This document shows positions 9,037 through 18,813 of a stretch of DNA of 64,000 bases, in pieces. The notes under the pieces are model-generated. The model did not search any database and had not been told where the DNA came from. It was given only the letters and a program-made list of their open reading frames with translations. Where the stretch lies: NCBI RefSeq assembly GCF_017426725.1, contig NZ_JAERMS010000002.1, positions 112,204 to 176,203 of the forward strand, given 5' to 3'. The stretch's first letter is position 1. Each line of letters starts with the position of its first letter. This DNA is from Prevotella illustrans. GTDB lineage: Bacteria; Bacteroidota; Bacteroidia; Bacteroidales; Bacteroidaceae. The position numbers were made by a program, and so were the translations under genes.

Positions 9037-9408
9037 CCGTGATTTTGTTATAAAAAATCGCATTATTTTAACACTTCTGCAACATCTCATTCAGCTGCCG
9101 TCATGCCGGAAAAAGCCTTCGTTTTGCCGATTTCTGCACCCTTTTATGCTCAAAGCTGTCCTTTTATCGGCTCAAAGCATAGCGATTACACGGTCAAAGC
9201 ATAGCTTTCTGCCGATAAAAGGGCCGCGATTACGGCCTAAAAGCATAGCTATTAAAGGTAAAAAAGCAAAGGAGAAACACCCATAAAAATACAATATGTT
9301 GATAATCAGCGCTTTATAAAGTCGCGCAAAAATCGCTTATTTTCGTCCAAGTCTTTTCTTTTTCAAATAATGCCACTTTTTTGATGGTATATGTAAAGAT
9401 AATTCAGG
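9037..9408 (+). repeat. Dispersed ~370-bp non-coding repeat, copy A
   Basis: The block runs from CCGTGATTTTGTTA to the end motif ATGTAAAGATAATTCAGG. Inside are ATTTTAACACTTCTGCAAC, three AAAGCATAGC decamers, a GGCCGcgattaCGGCC hairpin, and CAAGTCTTTTCTTTTTCA. Near-identical blocks lie at 24557-24929, 33754-34125 and 58824-59152. No ORF is conserved across copies. Flanking DNA (8940-9036 and 9409-9594) holds no gene; part of the left flank (ATCTGTCAATCGTTTATGG, 8962-8980) recurs inside the IS relic at 33183. Confidence 0.85.
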
Positions 9409-9594
9409 TTTTCTCATTGCTGTTTTCAAAGACATCAGGGCCGCAAGCGGCCAAGAAAAGCATAAGGCTAATTTTCCAAGGAAAAATCGGTATTTTCACG
9501 CTACTTTGAGCAAGTGCCGGTAGAAAACAGTCATTTTTTAAGTCAATTTTTCCCAAATGCGATGGAAAACATCAGTTAATAGACTGAATTTTCT

Positions 9595-9602
9595 TAATTT
9601 TG
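9595..9602 (+). promoter_or_regulatory. -7 element deciding the aminotransferase start
   Basis: TAATTTTG lies between an upstream in-frame ATG (9557) and the ATG at 9641. A transcript starting here cannot use 9557, which supports 9641. Confidence 0.65.
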
Positions 9603-9640
9603 CACAGAAGATAACCCAAGACATATCAAGTATAATTAAA

Positions 9641-10846
9641 ATGCCGGAAATTTCAGTTCGAGGTATAGAGATGCCAGAATCTCCTATCAGAAAGTTGGCA
9701 CCCTTGGCAATGGAAGCCAAAAAGAAAGGTATCAAAGTATATCACCTAAATATCGGTCAGCCCGACCTGCCAACTCCCCAATGTGGTTTAGACGCTCTGA
9801 AGAATATCAACCGAACGGTTTTGGAGTATTCGCCAAGCCAAGGATATCTAAGCTACAGGCAAAAACTTGTTGATTACTATAAAAAATATGATATTCACGT
9901 GACGGCCGACGACATCATCATTACTTCGGGTGGTAGTGAGGCCGTGCTGTTCACCTTCATGAGCTGTCTCAATCCCGGCGATGAAATCATTGTTCCCGAG
10001 CCCGCTTATGCCAATTACATGGCTTTTGCCATCAGTGCCGGCGCCAAGATAAAAACGATCGCGACAACCATAGACGAAGGTTTTTCGCTGCCCAAGGTCG
10101 AAAAGTTTGAGGAACTGATCAACGACCGTACCAGGGCCATTATGATTTGCAACCCCAACAATCCTACGGGATATCTCTATACAAGGCACGAAATGAACCA
10201 GATCAAGGATCTTGTCAAGAAGTACGACCTGTACCTCTTCTCCGACGAGGTGTATAGAGAGTACATTTATACGGGTAGTCCCTATATATCGGCTTGCCAT
10301 TTGGAAGGTATTGAGCAGAATGTGGTTCTCATCGATTCCGTTTCGAAGCGGTATTCGGAATGTGGTATCAGAATCGGAGCTTTGATCACGAAAAACGAAC
10401 AGATCAGAAAGGCTGTGATGAAGTTCTGCCAAGCCAGGCTGTCGCCCCCTCTGATCGGACAGATCGTTGCCGAAGCGTCGCTCGACGCGCCCGAAAGCTA
10501 TTATCGTGACGTGTATGACGAGTACGTAGAACGCCGGAAATGCCTGATCGATGGGTTGAACCGGATACATGGCGTCTACTCTCCGATTCCGATGGGGGCC
10601 TTTTATACGGTGGCCAAACTGCCGGTTGACGATGCCGAAAAGTTCTGCAGATGGTGCTTAAAGGAATTTAACGACGAGGGCGAAACGGTCATGATGGCAC
10701 CGGCCTCGGGCTTTTATACGACTCCGGGAGCCGGCCGCAACCAAGTAAGAATAGCCTACGTACTGAAGAAAGAAGACCTGGCGCGCGCGCTCGTCATATT
10801 AAGAAAAGCACTCGACGCTTATCCGGGCAGAGTAGACGAAGATTGA
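9641..10846 (+). CDS. PLP-dependent class I aminotransferase
   Basis: The 401-residue fold-type I aminotransferase has the N-terminal substrate loop (YHLNIGQPDLPTP), Y-SPSQGYLSYRQKL, TSGGSEAVLFTF, CNPNNPTGYLY, the SDEVYREY strand, the PLP lysine in IDSVSKRYSECGIRIG, and a C-terminal arginine in NQVRIAYVL. It most resembles the aspartate/broad-specificity AAT-I subgroup, but the substrate is not readable. The start at 9641 is chosen because the promoter lies downstream of the ATG at 9557. The permease gene follows after 9 bp. Confidence 0.92.
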   Translation: MPEISVRGIEMPESPIRKLAPLAMEAKKKGIKVYHLNIGQPDLPTPQCGLDALKNINRTVLEYSPSQGYLSYRQKLVDYYKKYDIHVTADDIIITSGGSEAVLFTFMSCLNPGDEIIVPEPAYANYMAFAISAGAKIKTIATTIDEGFSLPKVEKFEELINDRTRAIMICNPNNPTGYLYTRHEMNQIKDLVKKYDLYLFSDEVYREYIYTGSPYISACHLEGIEQNVVLIDSVSKRYSECGIRIGALITKNEQIRKAVMKFCQARLSPPLIGQIVAEASLDAPESYYRDVYDEYVERRKCLIDGLNRIHGVYSPIPMGAFYTVAKLPVDDAEKFCRWCLKEFNDEGETVMMAPASGFYTTPGAGRNQVRIAYVLKKEDLARALVILRKALDAYPGRVDED

Positions 10847-10855
10847 CAAGAACTT

Positions 10856-12106
10856 ATGAACTTCCCTCTATTTATAGCCAAACGCTTATTTAAGGAGCAA
10901 AGCGACCGTAAGAAAGTGTCGCGTCCGGCCATCCGCATAGCCATGGCAGGCGTTGCCATCGGGCTGGCAGTGATGATTGTATCGGTTTGTGTCGTGTTGG
11001 GATTCAAGCATTCTATCAGGAACAAGGTGATTGGTTTTGGCAGCCAGATTCAAGTTGCCGACTTCATGACCCTGCAAACATCCGAATCCTACCCCATCCA
11101 AATGGGCGACTCCATGATGCGGCTGCTGAAGAAAGTGCCGGGGGTAAGACACGTGCAGCGATTTGCTATGAAACAGGGGATTCTCAAAACCGAATCCGAC
11201 TTTCTGGGTGTTGTTTTCAAGGGTGTCTCGGAAGAATACGACACGACATTTATTCATCATAACCTCGTATCGGGCAGCTTGCCAAAATTCTCCGCGTCGA
11301 AGAGCAGCAATCAGCTTCTCATTTCGAAAATCATGGCTGATAAGCTCATGTTGAAGACCGGCCAAAAGATTTTTGCCTATTTTATTGACATGAATGCGGG
11401 CATCAAAATGCGACGGTTTACTATTTCGGGAATTTACGAGACCAACCTGGCCCAGTATGACCAGTCGATCTGCTTTACCGATTTATATACAGCCGTGAAG
11501 CTCAACGGATGGGAAAGCGATCAGGCAAGCGGCGCGGAACTGATGGTGAACGATTTCGACCAAATCGATCTTTCCGAAGACTATATCGTCAAGCATGTAA
11601 ACCGGACAGTAGATAAATACGGCGAAACATACAGCTCTAAAACTATTCAGGAGCTCAGCCCGCAGATATTCTCATGGCTCGATCTCCTCGATCTTAATGT
11701 CTGGATCATCATGGCCCTCATGATCGCCGTGGCCGGAGTGACCATGATATCAGGACTATTGATCATCATTTTGGAACGGACAGCCATGATCGGCGTGCTC
11801 AAGGCACTGGGATCGAGCAACCGTATAATCCGTCATACCTTCCTCTGGTTTGCGTTTTTCATCATAGGCAAAGGTCTGATGATTGGCAATCTTATAGGCT
11901 TTGGCCTGGTATTGACCCAGAAAGTATTCGGTATTATCAAACTCGACCCTTCTATATATTATATTAATGTAGTGCCGGTAGAAATCAATGTGACGCTGTT
12001 GGTCTTGCTCAATATTGCTACTTTGCTGATCAGCGTTTTCGTCCTGATTGTTCCCAGCTACCTCATTTCACACATACATCCGTCGAAGAGCATGCGCTAT
12101 GAATAG
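10856..12106 (+). CDS. FtsX-like ABC permease, LolC/LolE type
   Basis: The 416-residue inner-membrane protein has one N-terminal helix (residues about 27-52, AMAGVAIGLAVMIVSVCVVLGF). A periplasmic MacB-core-like domain of about 220 residues follows, then three C-terminal helices (IIMALMIAVAGVTMISGLLIII, FFIIGKGLMIGNLIGFGLVL, LLVLLNIATLLISVFVLIV). The FtsX motif ERTAMIGVLKALGSSNRIIRH precedes the third helix. This is the layout of lipoprotein-releasing permeases, which pass lipoproteins from the inner membrane to a carrier. No ATPase gene is adjacent. Nine bp separate it from the aminotransferase. Confidence 0.87.
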   Translation: MNFPLFIAKRLFKEQSDRKKVSRPAIRIAMAGVAIGLAVMIVSVCVVLGFKHSIRNKVIGFGSQIQVADFMTLQTSESYPIQMGDSMMRLLKKVPGVRHVQRFAMKQGILKTESDFLGVVFKGVSEEYDTTFIHHNLVSGSLPKFSASKSSNQLLISKIMADKLMLKTGQKIFAYFIDMNAGIKMRRFTISGIYETNLAQYDQSICFTDLYTAVKLNGWESDQASGAELMVNDFDQIDLSEDYIVKHVNRTVDKYGETYSSKTIQELSPQIFSWLDLLDLNVWIIMALMIAVAGVTMISGLLIIILERTAMIGVLKALGSSNRIIRHTFLWFAFFIIGKGLMIGNLIGFGLVLTQKVFGIIKLDPSIYYINVVPVEINVTLLVLLNIATLLISVFVLIVPSYLISHIHPSKSMRYE

Positions 12107-12206
12107 AGCCATGCGATAATATCGAACAACGAATAGGACAAACCGAACAACGACTGCCGACAAACGACTTTTATTCGGATAAAAACACGATTTTCTGCAC
12201 ATTTTT

Positions 12207-12238
12207 TTTGGCTTTGCGCAAAGAAGATATTATCTTTG
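12207..12238 (+). promoter_or_regulatory. Promoter of the first acyl-CoA synthetase gene
   Basis: TTTG (12207-12210) and TATCTTTG (12231-12238) are 20 bp apart, upstream of the ATG at 12262. This places an in-frame start at 12208 outside the transcript. Confidence 0.75.
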
Positions 12239-12261
12239 CACACAAAATTGAAGATTGTGCA

Positions 12262-13932
12262 ATGAATACGATACCTAGTTTTAATTCGTATATAGAAAAA
12301 AGCATTTTAGATAATTGGGACAAAGACGCTCTTACCGATTATAAAGGAACAACATTACAATACCGCGATGTAGCCCGCAAAATAGAGAAACTGCATATAT
12401 TGTTTGAGAATAGCGGAATACAAAAAGGTGACAAGATCGCGTTATATGGTAGAAACAGTTCACATTGGGCTGTAGCATTTCTGGCTACCATCGCTTATGG
12501 AGCTGTTGTCGTTCCTATTCAGCATGAGTTCACGCCCGATCAGGTTTACAATATCGTAAACCACTCGGAATCCAAACTGTTGTTTGTCGGCGATTTTGCC
12601 GCTCCCGAAATAGAAGCCGCGGAAATGCCCCACTTAGAGGGCATCATCTACATTCCTGACTTTTCTGTTATAGTATCTCGAACAGAGAAACTGAACTACG
12701 CCCGTGAGCATCTCAATGAGATTTTTGGTCATAAATATCCCAAATATTTCAGAAAAAAGCATGTCAAGTATCATCAAGATACGAGTGAAGAGCTGGCCAT
12801 GATCAATTATACAAGTGGCACGACGGGATTTTCCAAAGGCGTAATGCTTCCTTACAGGGCCTTGGCCAGTAATGTAGACTTTCTGACAGACGCTATCGGA
12901 ACAAAATTAGACAAGAGCAACAGCAATGTGCTCTCAATATTGCCGATGGCCCACATGTATGGGTTGCTGGTAGAATTTCTTTTCGAATTTTGCTTTGGCA
13001 ATCACATCTTCTTTCTCACTCGACTTCCAAGTCCTTCATTCATAGCGGAGGCCTGTGCTGACATCAAGCCGGCACTGTTGGTTTCCGTGCCTCTGATCGT
13101 TGAAAAAATCGTCAGGAAGAAAATCTTCCCGATCTTACAGACGAACAAGGTAAAGTTTCTGCTGAACATCCCTGTACTTAACAAAAAAATCAAAGAACGT
13201 CTCGTAGAGATGGTGAAAGCAGAGTTCGGCGGAAAGATCTACGAAATCATTGTCGGTGGAGCCGCGCTAAACAGAGAAGTAGAGAGTTTCCTGACAAGCA
13301 TAGGCTTCCCGATAACAATGGGATATGGTACGACGGAAACGGCACCAATGATAACGTTCAGCGATTGGACAGACTTTGTGCCCTGCAGTTGTGGGACTCC
13401 GGTTGCCAATATGGAAGTGAGGATTCTTAGCGATGATCCCGAGAATAAGCTTGGCGAAATCATCACGAAAGGCGCCAATGTGATGACCGGCTACTACAAA
13501 AACGAAGAGGGCACCAAGGCCGTTCTTGATGAATATGGCTGGTTTCACACAGGAGATTTGGCAACCATGAGTCCGGATGGACATGTTTTTATCAAAGGAA
13601 GAATCAAAAATATGCTGTTAGGATCAAACGGTCAGAATATATTCCCGGAAGAAATTGAAGACAAGCTCAATTCAATGACGATGGTAAGTGAGAGTCTTGT
13701 CATTCAAGAAGGTGACAAACTCATTGGTTTGGTTTATCCTGATTACGACGAAACGGATTCCTTGGAATTTAACGACGAAGACCTTGCGGGTATCATGGAA
13801 CACAACCGCCTGGAACTGAATGCCATGTTGCCCCAGTTTGCAAAGCTGTCGGCGATCAGAATTCATGACACGGAGTTTCAAAAGACGCCTAAGAAAAGTA
13901 TCAAACGCTACCTCTATCAGGTCAAAGCCTGA
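12262..13932 (+). CDS. AMP-forming acyl-CoA synthetase-like ligase, copy 1
   Basis: The 556-residue member of the ANL superfamily activates a carboxylic acid with ATP and usually joins it to CoA. The phosphate loop is YTSGTTGFSKGVMLP (about residue 190), followed by PMAHMYGLLVEFLFE, MGYGTTETAP (A5), WFHTGDLATM (A7), GRIKNMLLGSNGQNIFPEEIE (A8) and a C-terminal lysine motif QKTPKKSIKRYLY (A10). Length and C-terminus resemble long-chain fatty-acid ligases; the substrate is inferred only. The ATG at 12262 follows the promoter. A close paralogue follows after 49 bp. Confidence 0.9.
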   Translation: MNTIPSFNSYIEKSILDNWDKDALTDYKGTTLQYRDVARKIEKLHILFENSGIQKGDKIALYGRNSSHWAVAFLATIAYGAVVVPIQHEFTPDQVYNIVNHSESKLLFVGDFAAPEIEAAEMPHLEGIIYIPDFSVIVSRTEKLNYAREHLNEIFGHKYPKYFRKKHVKYHQDTSEELAMINYTSGTTGFSKGVMLPYRALASNVDFLTDAIGTKLDKSNSNVLSILPMAHMYGLLVEFLFEFCFGNHIFFLTRLPSPSFIAEACADIKPALLVSVPLIVEKIVRKKIFPILQTNKVKFLLNIPVLNKKIKERLVEMVKAEFGGKIYEIIVGGAALNREVESFLTSIGFPITMGYGTTETAPMITFSDWTDFVPCSCGTPVANMEVRILSDDPENKLGEIITKGANVMTGYYKNEEGTKAVLDEYGWFHTGDLATMSPDGHVFIKGRIKNMLLGSNGQNIFPEEIEDKLNSMTMVSESLVIQEGDKLIGLVYPDYDETDSLEFNDEDLAGIMEHNRLELNAMLPQFAKLSAIRIHDTEFQKTPKKSIKRYLYQVKA

Positions 13933-13981
13933 TTTTTACAAAGACAAGATAAAACAAAATTATAATTAAAATTCATTGATT

Positions 13982-15646
13982 ATGGAAAATGTGCCCAGTT
14001 TTAATGAGTTAATACAGAAAACGATTATTAATAATTGGGAGCTTGACGCACTAACTGACTTCAAAGGTGCGACTCTTCAATACCATGACGTAGCACGCAA
14101 AATCGTTAAACTCCACATCATGTTCGAGAACAGTGGAGTTGTGAAAGGCGACAAAATCGCGCTTTGTGGCAGGAACAGTGCCTGTTGGGCTGTGGCATTT
14201 CTGGCAACCCTTACTTATGGCGCAGTGGCAGTGCCCATACTCCATGAGTTTACGGCAGACCAGATTCACAATATCGTTAACCACAGTGAAGCCAAGCTCC
14301 TCTTTGTCGGTGACGTGGTGGCCACACAGATTGATCCGACGAAAATGCAGGGATTGGAAGGAATCATCTATATTCCCGACTATTCGTTAGTTGTTTCAAG
14401 AACAGATAAATTAACGTACGCGCGTGAGCACCTTAATGAGATATTCGGTCAAAGATTTCCAAAATATTTTCGCAAGGAGCATGTAAGCTACTACATAGAA
14501 GAGTCTCCCAATGAGTTGGCACTTATCAACTATACGAGTGGAACGACGGGATTCTCCAAAGGGGTTATGATTCCCTATCGTGCTATTTGGAGCAACGCTG
14601 ATTTTGCGGAGCACGTTTTGGGAGCCCATATTGACAGAGGCGATAGGGTAATTAGTATTCTGCCGATGGCCCACATGTATGGAATGGCGTTTGAATTCTT
14701 GTTTGAATTCCTGAAAGGATGCCACATCTTTTATTTAACACGCGTTCCGAGCCCTGCCATTATCGCACAGGCGTTCGCCGAAGTCAGGCCGAAGGTTATC
14801 ATTGCCGTGCCGCTTGTCATCGAAAAAATCATTAAGAAGAAGGTCTTCCCAAAGATTCAGAATAATAAGATGAAGATTCTTCTTAACATGCCGGTTGTCA
14901 ATAAGAAAGTCAGAGAAAAGATCTGTGATCAGGTTTCGCACGCTTTCGGTGATGAGTTCTACGAAGTGATCATCGGTGGCGCGGCTTTCAATCAAGAGGT
15001 AGAAAAGTTCCTCCATGGCTTGAAATTCAAATATACGGTAGGCTATGGCGCCACGGAGTGCGCGCCGATTATCTGTTATTCAGATTATAAAGATTTTGTA
15101 CCGGGCAGTTGTGGTAAAGCCGTAATCCACATGGATGTGAAAATTGACAGTCCGGATCCGAAAAATATTCCCGGAGAAATATTGGCACGTGGTATCAATG
15201 TCATGTTGGGATATTATAAAAATGAAGAGGCGACCCGGGAAACCATTGACAATGAAGGTTGGTATCACACCGGAGACTTAGGAACCATGGATGAAAATGG
15301 CAATGTTTTCATCAAAGGCCGTTCGAAGAACATGCTTCTTGGCGCCAATGGCCAGAATATTTATCCTGAAGAAATTGAAGATCAGCTCAATTCCATGCCT
15401 ATGGTTGTTGAAAGTGTTGTTATTCAAGAAGGAGACAAACTTGTCGGTCTTGTATTCCCAGACTTTGATGAGGCAAAACTGATGGGACTGAATCAAGAAG
15501 ACCTTGATAACGTCATGGAGCAGAATCGACAGGATTTGAATGCCGTTCTGCCTGCTTATTGTAAGTTGAGCGCAATCAGAATCCACGAAGAAGAATTTGA
15601 AAAGACCCCCAAAAAGAGTATCAAGAGATTCTTATACACACAATAA
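13982..15646 (+). CDS. AMP-forming acyl-CoA synthetase-like ligase, copy 2
   Basis: The 554-residue protein matches copy 1 along its entire length, starting MENVPSFNELIQKTIINNWELD versus MNTIPSFNSYIEKSILDNWDKD. All core motifs are intact (YTSGTTGFSKGVMIP, VGYGATECAP, WYHTGDLGTM, GRSKNMLLGANGQNIYPEEIE, EKTPKKSIKRFLY), so both copies should be active. The ATG at 13982 is preferred over an in-frame TTG at 13976. Tandem order and similarity show duplication followed by divergence, perhaps to a different acyl chain. A bidirectional terminator follows. Confidence 0.9.
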   Translation: MENVPSFNELIQKTIINNWELDALTDFKGATLQYHDVARKIVKLHIMFENSGVVKGDKIALCGRNSACWAVAFLATLTYGAVAVPILHEFTADQIHNIVNHSEAKLLFVGDVVATQIDPTKMQGLEGIIYIPDYSLVVSRTDKLTYAREHLNEIFGQRFPKYFRKEHVSYYIEESPNELALINYTSGTTGFSKGVMIPYRAIWSNADFAEHVLGAHIDRGDRVISILPMAHMYGMAFEFLFEFLKGCHIFYLTRVPSPAIIAQAFAEVRPKVIIAVPLVIEKIIKKKVFPKIQNNKMKILLNMPVVNKKVREKICDQVSHAFGDEFYEVIIGGAAFNQEVEKFLHGLKFKYTVGYGATECAPIICYSDYKDFVPGSCGKAVIHMDVKIDSPDPKNIPGEILARGINVMLGYYKNEEATRETIDNEGWYHTGDLGTMDENGNVFIKGRSKNMLLGANGQNIYPEEIEDQLNSMPMVVESVVIQEGDKLVGLVFPDFDEAKLMGLNQEDLDNVMEQNRQDLNAVLPAYCKLSAIRIHEEEFEKTPKKSIKRFLYTQ

Positions 15647-15690
15647 TATATATGGGTAAATAGGCATCAGTATTACTCATGAAGAGATTA

Positions 15691-15726
15691 TTTTAGGGCA
15701 ATTCACACTTGTGGGTTGCCCTAAAA
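15691..15726. terminator. Bidirectional terminator after the ligase pair
   Basis: TTTTAGGGCAA and TTGCCCTAAAA form an 11-bp stem with inner CACA/TGTG pairing. It serves the ligase genes and the convergent lipoprotein gene. Confidence 0.85.
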
Positions 15727-15733
15727 TTAATAT

Positions 15734-16132
15734 TTACTGATAATCTTTCTTTGTAAACACAGCCCTAAAGAGAATCTTTTTAGGTTCCCGTGTCGAATGG
15801 CAGACATATTCAAAGTTAAATCCGGCATCCTTATATACCTTCAGATTTGTGTTATCAATAATACCTTGGGATAGTCCGTCTCGTATTTTGGAATGAAATC
15901 GGTTGATTACATCGCTATCATCGAACATGTCTGAGAATGAGCAATAATAAGTATAGGTTCGTGTCTGTTTATCGAAAACGACGCTATCGGTGCGTGTATT
16001 GTTAGAAACAGGGGTTGGACAATACTTCTCCGTAAACTCCGAGGATTCACGACTCGCTCTGTCTTCCAGACTCTCATGTCCACAGGCTGCAAGAAACAGA
16101 GTGGAAACGATTAATAACAAATGTTTATACAT
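15734..16132 (-). CDS. Small lipoprotein of unknown function
   Basis: The 132-residue protein has a lipoprotein signal (MYKHLLLIVSTLFLAACGHE) with the lipobox LAAC; Cys17 would be lipidated. The mature part is charged and contains FDKQTRTYTYYCSFSDMFDD and CHSTREPKKILFRAVFTKKDYQ. I do not recognise a family. The gene is monocistronic with a -7 box (TAACTTTG, 16152-16159) about 19 bp upstream of its ATG and a shared terminator downstream. It is likely anchored in the inner or outer membrane. Confidence 0.75.
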   Translation of the reverse strand: MYKHLLLIVSTLFLAACGHESLEDRASRESSEFTEKYCPTPVSNNTRTDSVVFDKQTRTYTYYCSFSDMFDDSDVINRFHSKIRDGLSQGIIDNTNLKVYKDAGFNFEYVCHSTREPKKILFRAVFTKKDYQ

Positions 16133-16151
16133 AAATGCAATTATTTAGCGG

Positions 16152-16159
16152 CAAAGTTA
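16152..16159 (-). promoter_or_regulatory. -7 element of the lipoprotein gene
   Basis: Reverse-strand TAACTTTG lies 19 bp upstream of the ATG at 16132. The -33 position carries TTGG rather than TTTG. Confidence 0.55.
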
Positions 16160-16233
16160 TTATTTATTTAAACATCTACCAACGATTCGCTGTTTTTTAT
16201 CATATATGGGGGTAGCAAATCAATTAAATTAAT

Positions 16234-16241
16234 TACCTTTG
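16234..16241 (+). promoter_or_regulatory. -7 element of lepA
   Basis: TACCTTTG lies 23 bp upstream of the lepA ATG. No clear -33 element was seen. Confidence 0.55.
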
Positions 16242-16264
16242 TAGCTTAAAGAACACAATAATAA

Positions 16265-18049
16265 ATGAATCATATAAGGAATTTCTGCATTATTGCCCAC
16301 ATTGATCATGGCAAGTCAACATTAGCAGACAGGTTGCTGGAATTTACGAAGACAATCCAAGTAACAGAAGGACAAATGCTTGACAACATGGATCTTGAAC
16401 GAGAAAGAGGTATTACGATCAAGAGCCATGCCATCCAAATGGAATACAAAGCCAAGGATGGAGAGAAGTATATCCTTAATCTGATAGATACGCCGGGGCA
16501 CGTTGATTTCTCTTATGAAGTATCTCGAAGTATAGCTGCTTGCGAAGGAGCATTGCTCATTGTTGACGCCACGCAAGGAGTTCAAGCACAGACCATTTCC
16601 AATCTTTATATGGCCATTGATCATGACTTGGAAATTATTCCTGTCATCAATAAAATCGACATGCCCAACGCTATGCCCGATGAGGTTGAGGATGAAATTA
16701 TCGGCCTTCTCGGTTGTGACCGTAGCGACATCATTCGCGCTTCGGGAAGGACGGGCGAAGGTGTAGAGAATATTCTTGAAGCGGTCATTTCGCGCATACC
16801 TCATCCAACAGGTTTCACCGATGCGCCGGCCCAAGCTCTTATCTTTGACTCCATTTTTAATAGTTTCCGTGGTATTATCGTTCTATGCAAGGTTGTAAAC
16901 GGAACCATCAAAAAAGGTGAAAAGGTGAAGTTTTTCAACACTGATATGGATTATGTTGCCGACGAGGTGGGCGTATTAAAGATGGATATGGTTCCTAAGA
17001 ATGAACTTACCGCGGGCGAAGTAGGCTATATTATCAGCGGCATAAAGACTGCCACAGAAGTAAAAGTAGGAGATACCGTTACCTCTGTTGCTAATCCCTG
17101 CAAGTCTGCTATTGAGGGATTTATGGAAGTAAAGCCAATGGTCTTTGCCGGTGTCTACCCCATCGATCCCAATGATTATGAAAATCTCAGAGCCTCTCTC
17201 GAAAAATTACAGCTCAATGATGCTTCATTAACGTTTTCACCGGAGAGTTCAATCGCCTTGGGATTTGGTTTCCGTTGTGGATTCCTTGGGCTTCTGCACA
17301 TGGAAATTATTCAGGAACGACTTGACAGAGAGTTCAACATGGACGTCATTACCACCGTTCCGAACGTTTCATATATGGTCTATGACAAACAAGGTAATGC
17401 CAAAGAGGTCCATAATCCCTCCGGGCTTCCGGACCAGACCATGATTGATCATATAGAAGAGCCCTATATTAGAGCGTCTATCATAACGGCAAGCACCTTC
17501 ATTGGTCCAATCATGAAACTATGTCTGGACAAGCGTGGTGAGCTGATTAATCAGGAATATGTGAGTGGGAACAGAGTTGAACTGCATTTTATGATTCCCT
17601 TGGGCGAAATCGTGATCGACTTCTACGATAAGTTGAAGAGTATTTCCAAAGGATATGCGTCGTTCGACTACCACGTTGATTCATTCAGGCCATCTAAACT
17701 CGCCAAGCTTGATATTCTTCTAAACGGTGAACCTGTCGATGCGTTATCGACCCTAACTCATGAGAGTAATGCAGTGACGTTTGGCAGAAGAATGTGTGAG
17801 AAACTGAAAGAGCTGATTCCACGGCAACAGTTTGACATAGCAATCCAAGCAGCCATTGGTGCAAAGATTGTTGCAAGAGAAACGGTAAAGCAGGTCCGAA
17901 AAGACGTTACAGCCAAATGTTATGGAGGCGATGTGAGCCGAAAAAGAAAGCTTTTGGAAAAGCAGAAACAAGGAAAGAAGAGAATGAAGCAAGTAGGGAA
18001 TGTTCAAGTTCCACAAAAAGCATTCCTTGCTGTGCTGAAGTTAGATTAA
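16265..18049 (+). CDS. lepA: Elongation factor 4 (LepA GTPase)
   Basis: The 594-residue translational GTPase has G1 [17 protein letters not shown], the switch I region with [10 protein letters not shown]3 [13 protein letters not shown]4 NKIDMP, and the LepA-specific C-terminal domain ending [43 protein letters not shown]. It acts on the ribosome and can back-translocate tRNAs. Length and all G motifs are normal. It has its own -7 element; the Crp-like gene starts 59 bp downstream without an evident terminator. Confidence 0.98.
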   Translation: MNHIRNFCIIAHIDHGKSTLADRLLEFTKTIQVTEGQMLDNMDLERERGITIKSHAIQMEYKAKDGEKYILNLIDTPGHVDFSYEVSRSIAACEGALLIVDATQGVQAQTISNLYMAIDHDLEIIPVINKIDMPNAMPDEVEDEIIGLLGCDRSDIIRASGRTGEGVENILEAVISRIPHPTGFTDAPAQALIFDSIFNSFRGIIVLCKVVNGTIKKGEKVKFFNTDMDYVADEVGVLKMDMVPKNELTAGEVGYIISGIKTATEVKVGDTVTSVANPCKSAIEGFMEVKPMVFAGVYPIDPNDYENLRASLEKLQLNDASLTFSPESSIALGFGFRCGFLGLLHMEIIQERLDREFNMDVITTVPNVSYMVYDKQGNAKEVHNPSGLPDQTMIDHIEEPYIRASIITASTFIGPIMKLCLDKRGELINQEYVSGNRVELHFMIPLGEIVIDFYDKLKSISKGYASFDYHVDSFRPSKLAKLDILLNGEPVDALSTLTHESNAVTFGRRMCEKLKELIPRQQFDIAIQAAIGAKIVARETVKQVRKDVTAKCYGGDVSRKRKLLEKQKQGKKRMKQVGNVQVPQKAFLAVLKLD

Positions 18050-18108
18050 TCCATAGTTACATATTTTGTTTTATAACTTGATCATTAAAATCCATAAAGG
18101 AAAGCAAA

Positions 18109-18705
18109 ATGAAAGAACTTGTCAATACTACAAGAGATGTTGCTCGAGAACTTGCACGTAAGTATAGTACAATGACCCATGAAGAATTGGACTTACTTGA
18201 AAGCATTCTCGTCCCGATGAAATTTAACAAGAATCAACTCATCCTGAAAGAAGGTGAGGTTTGTGAAAACATTTACTACATTGACAAAGGCCTTGTTCGC
18301 CAATTCTATTTCAAAAATGGTAAAGAGGTGACAGAGCACCTGGGCGAAAATCACACGATTTTCATGTGTATTGAAAGTCTTTTCAAAGAAGAGCCGACAA
18401 AATTACAGGTTGAAGCTATTGAGCCTTCTATCATCTACGCCCTTCCGAAAAGACGCTTGGAGAGCGTTGCGTTGCATAATGTCAATATTCAGATACTATA
18501 TCGAAAGATATTGGAAGAAAGCTTGATCCTCTCACAGATTCATGCAGACTTAGTAAGATTTGAGACGGCGCAAGATCGATATAGAAAAATGTGCAAGTTC
18601 ATGCCACAAGTTGTACTTCGTGCCCCATTGGTATATATAGCAAGCTATCTGCAAATGACACCCGAGACACTGTCCAGAGTGCGCTCGTCTACCCTTTTAG
18701 ATTAA
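18109..18705 (+). CDS. Crp/Fnr-family transcriptional regulator
   Basis: The 198-residue protein has a cyclic-nucleotide-binding-like beta-roll (residues about 35-115: ILKEGEVCENIYYIDKGLVRQFY, HTIFMCIESLF), a long dimer helix, and a C-terminal helix-turn-helix (APLVYIASYLQMTPETLSRVRSS). The protein ends right after the recognition helix, which is usual for this Bacteroidetes subgroup and not a sign of truncation. A purine-rich GGAAAGC precedes the ATG. Effector and targets are unknown. It may be co-transcribed with lepA. Confidence 0.85.
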   Translation: MKELVNTTRDVARELARKYSTMTHEELDLLESILVPMKFNKNQLILKEGEVCENIYYIDKGLVRQFYFKNGKEVTEHLGENHTIFMCIESLFKEEPTKLQVEAIEPSIIYALPKRRLESVALHNVNIQILYRKILEESLILSQIHADLVRFETAQDRYRKMCKFMPQVVLRAPLVYIASYLQMTPETLSRVRSSTLLD

Positions 18706-18755
18706 CCGAAATCTGTTGCTGTTTATACACTCTTTTAGGACTACATATTACAATT

Positions 18756-18787
18756 AAAGGCTTGGATTCCACTCAATCCAAGCCTTT
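18756..18787. terminator. Bidirectional terminator between crp-like gene and yebC
   Basis: AAAGGCTTGGATT and AATCCAAGCCTTT form a 13-bp perfect stem between convergent genes. Confidence 0.9.
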
Positions 18788-18813
18788 ATTGCAAGTAATA
18801 AATAAGATACAGC

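Noticed and set aside
9557..9640. 28-residue N-terminal extension of the aminotransferase
   Set aside because: The promoter -7 box (9595-9602) is inside it, and the extension lacks family similarity.
10886..11365. Reverse open frame of 159 codons within the permease gene
   Set aside because: Antisense to a gene with clear FtsX motifs; the translated product has no family features.
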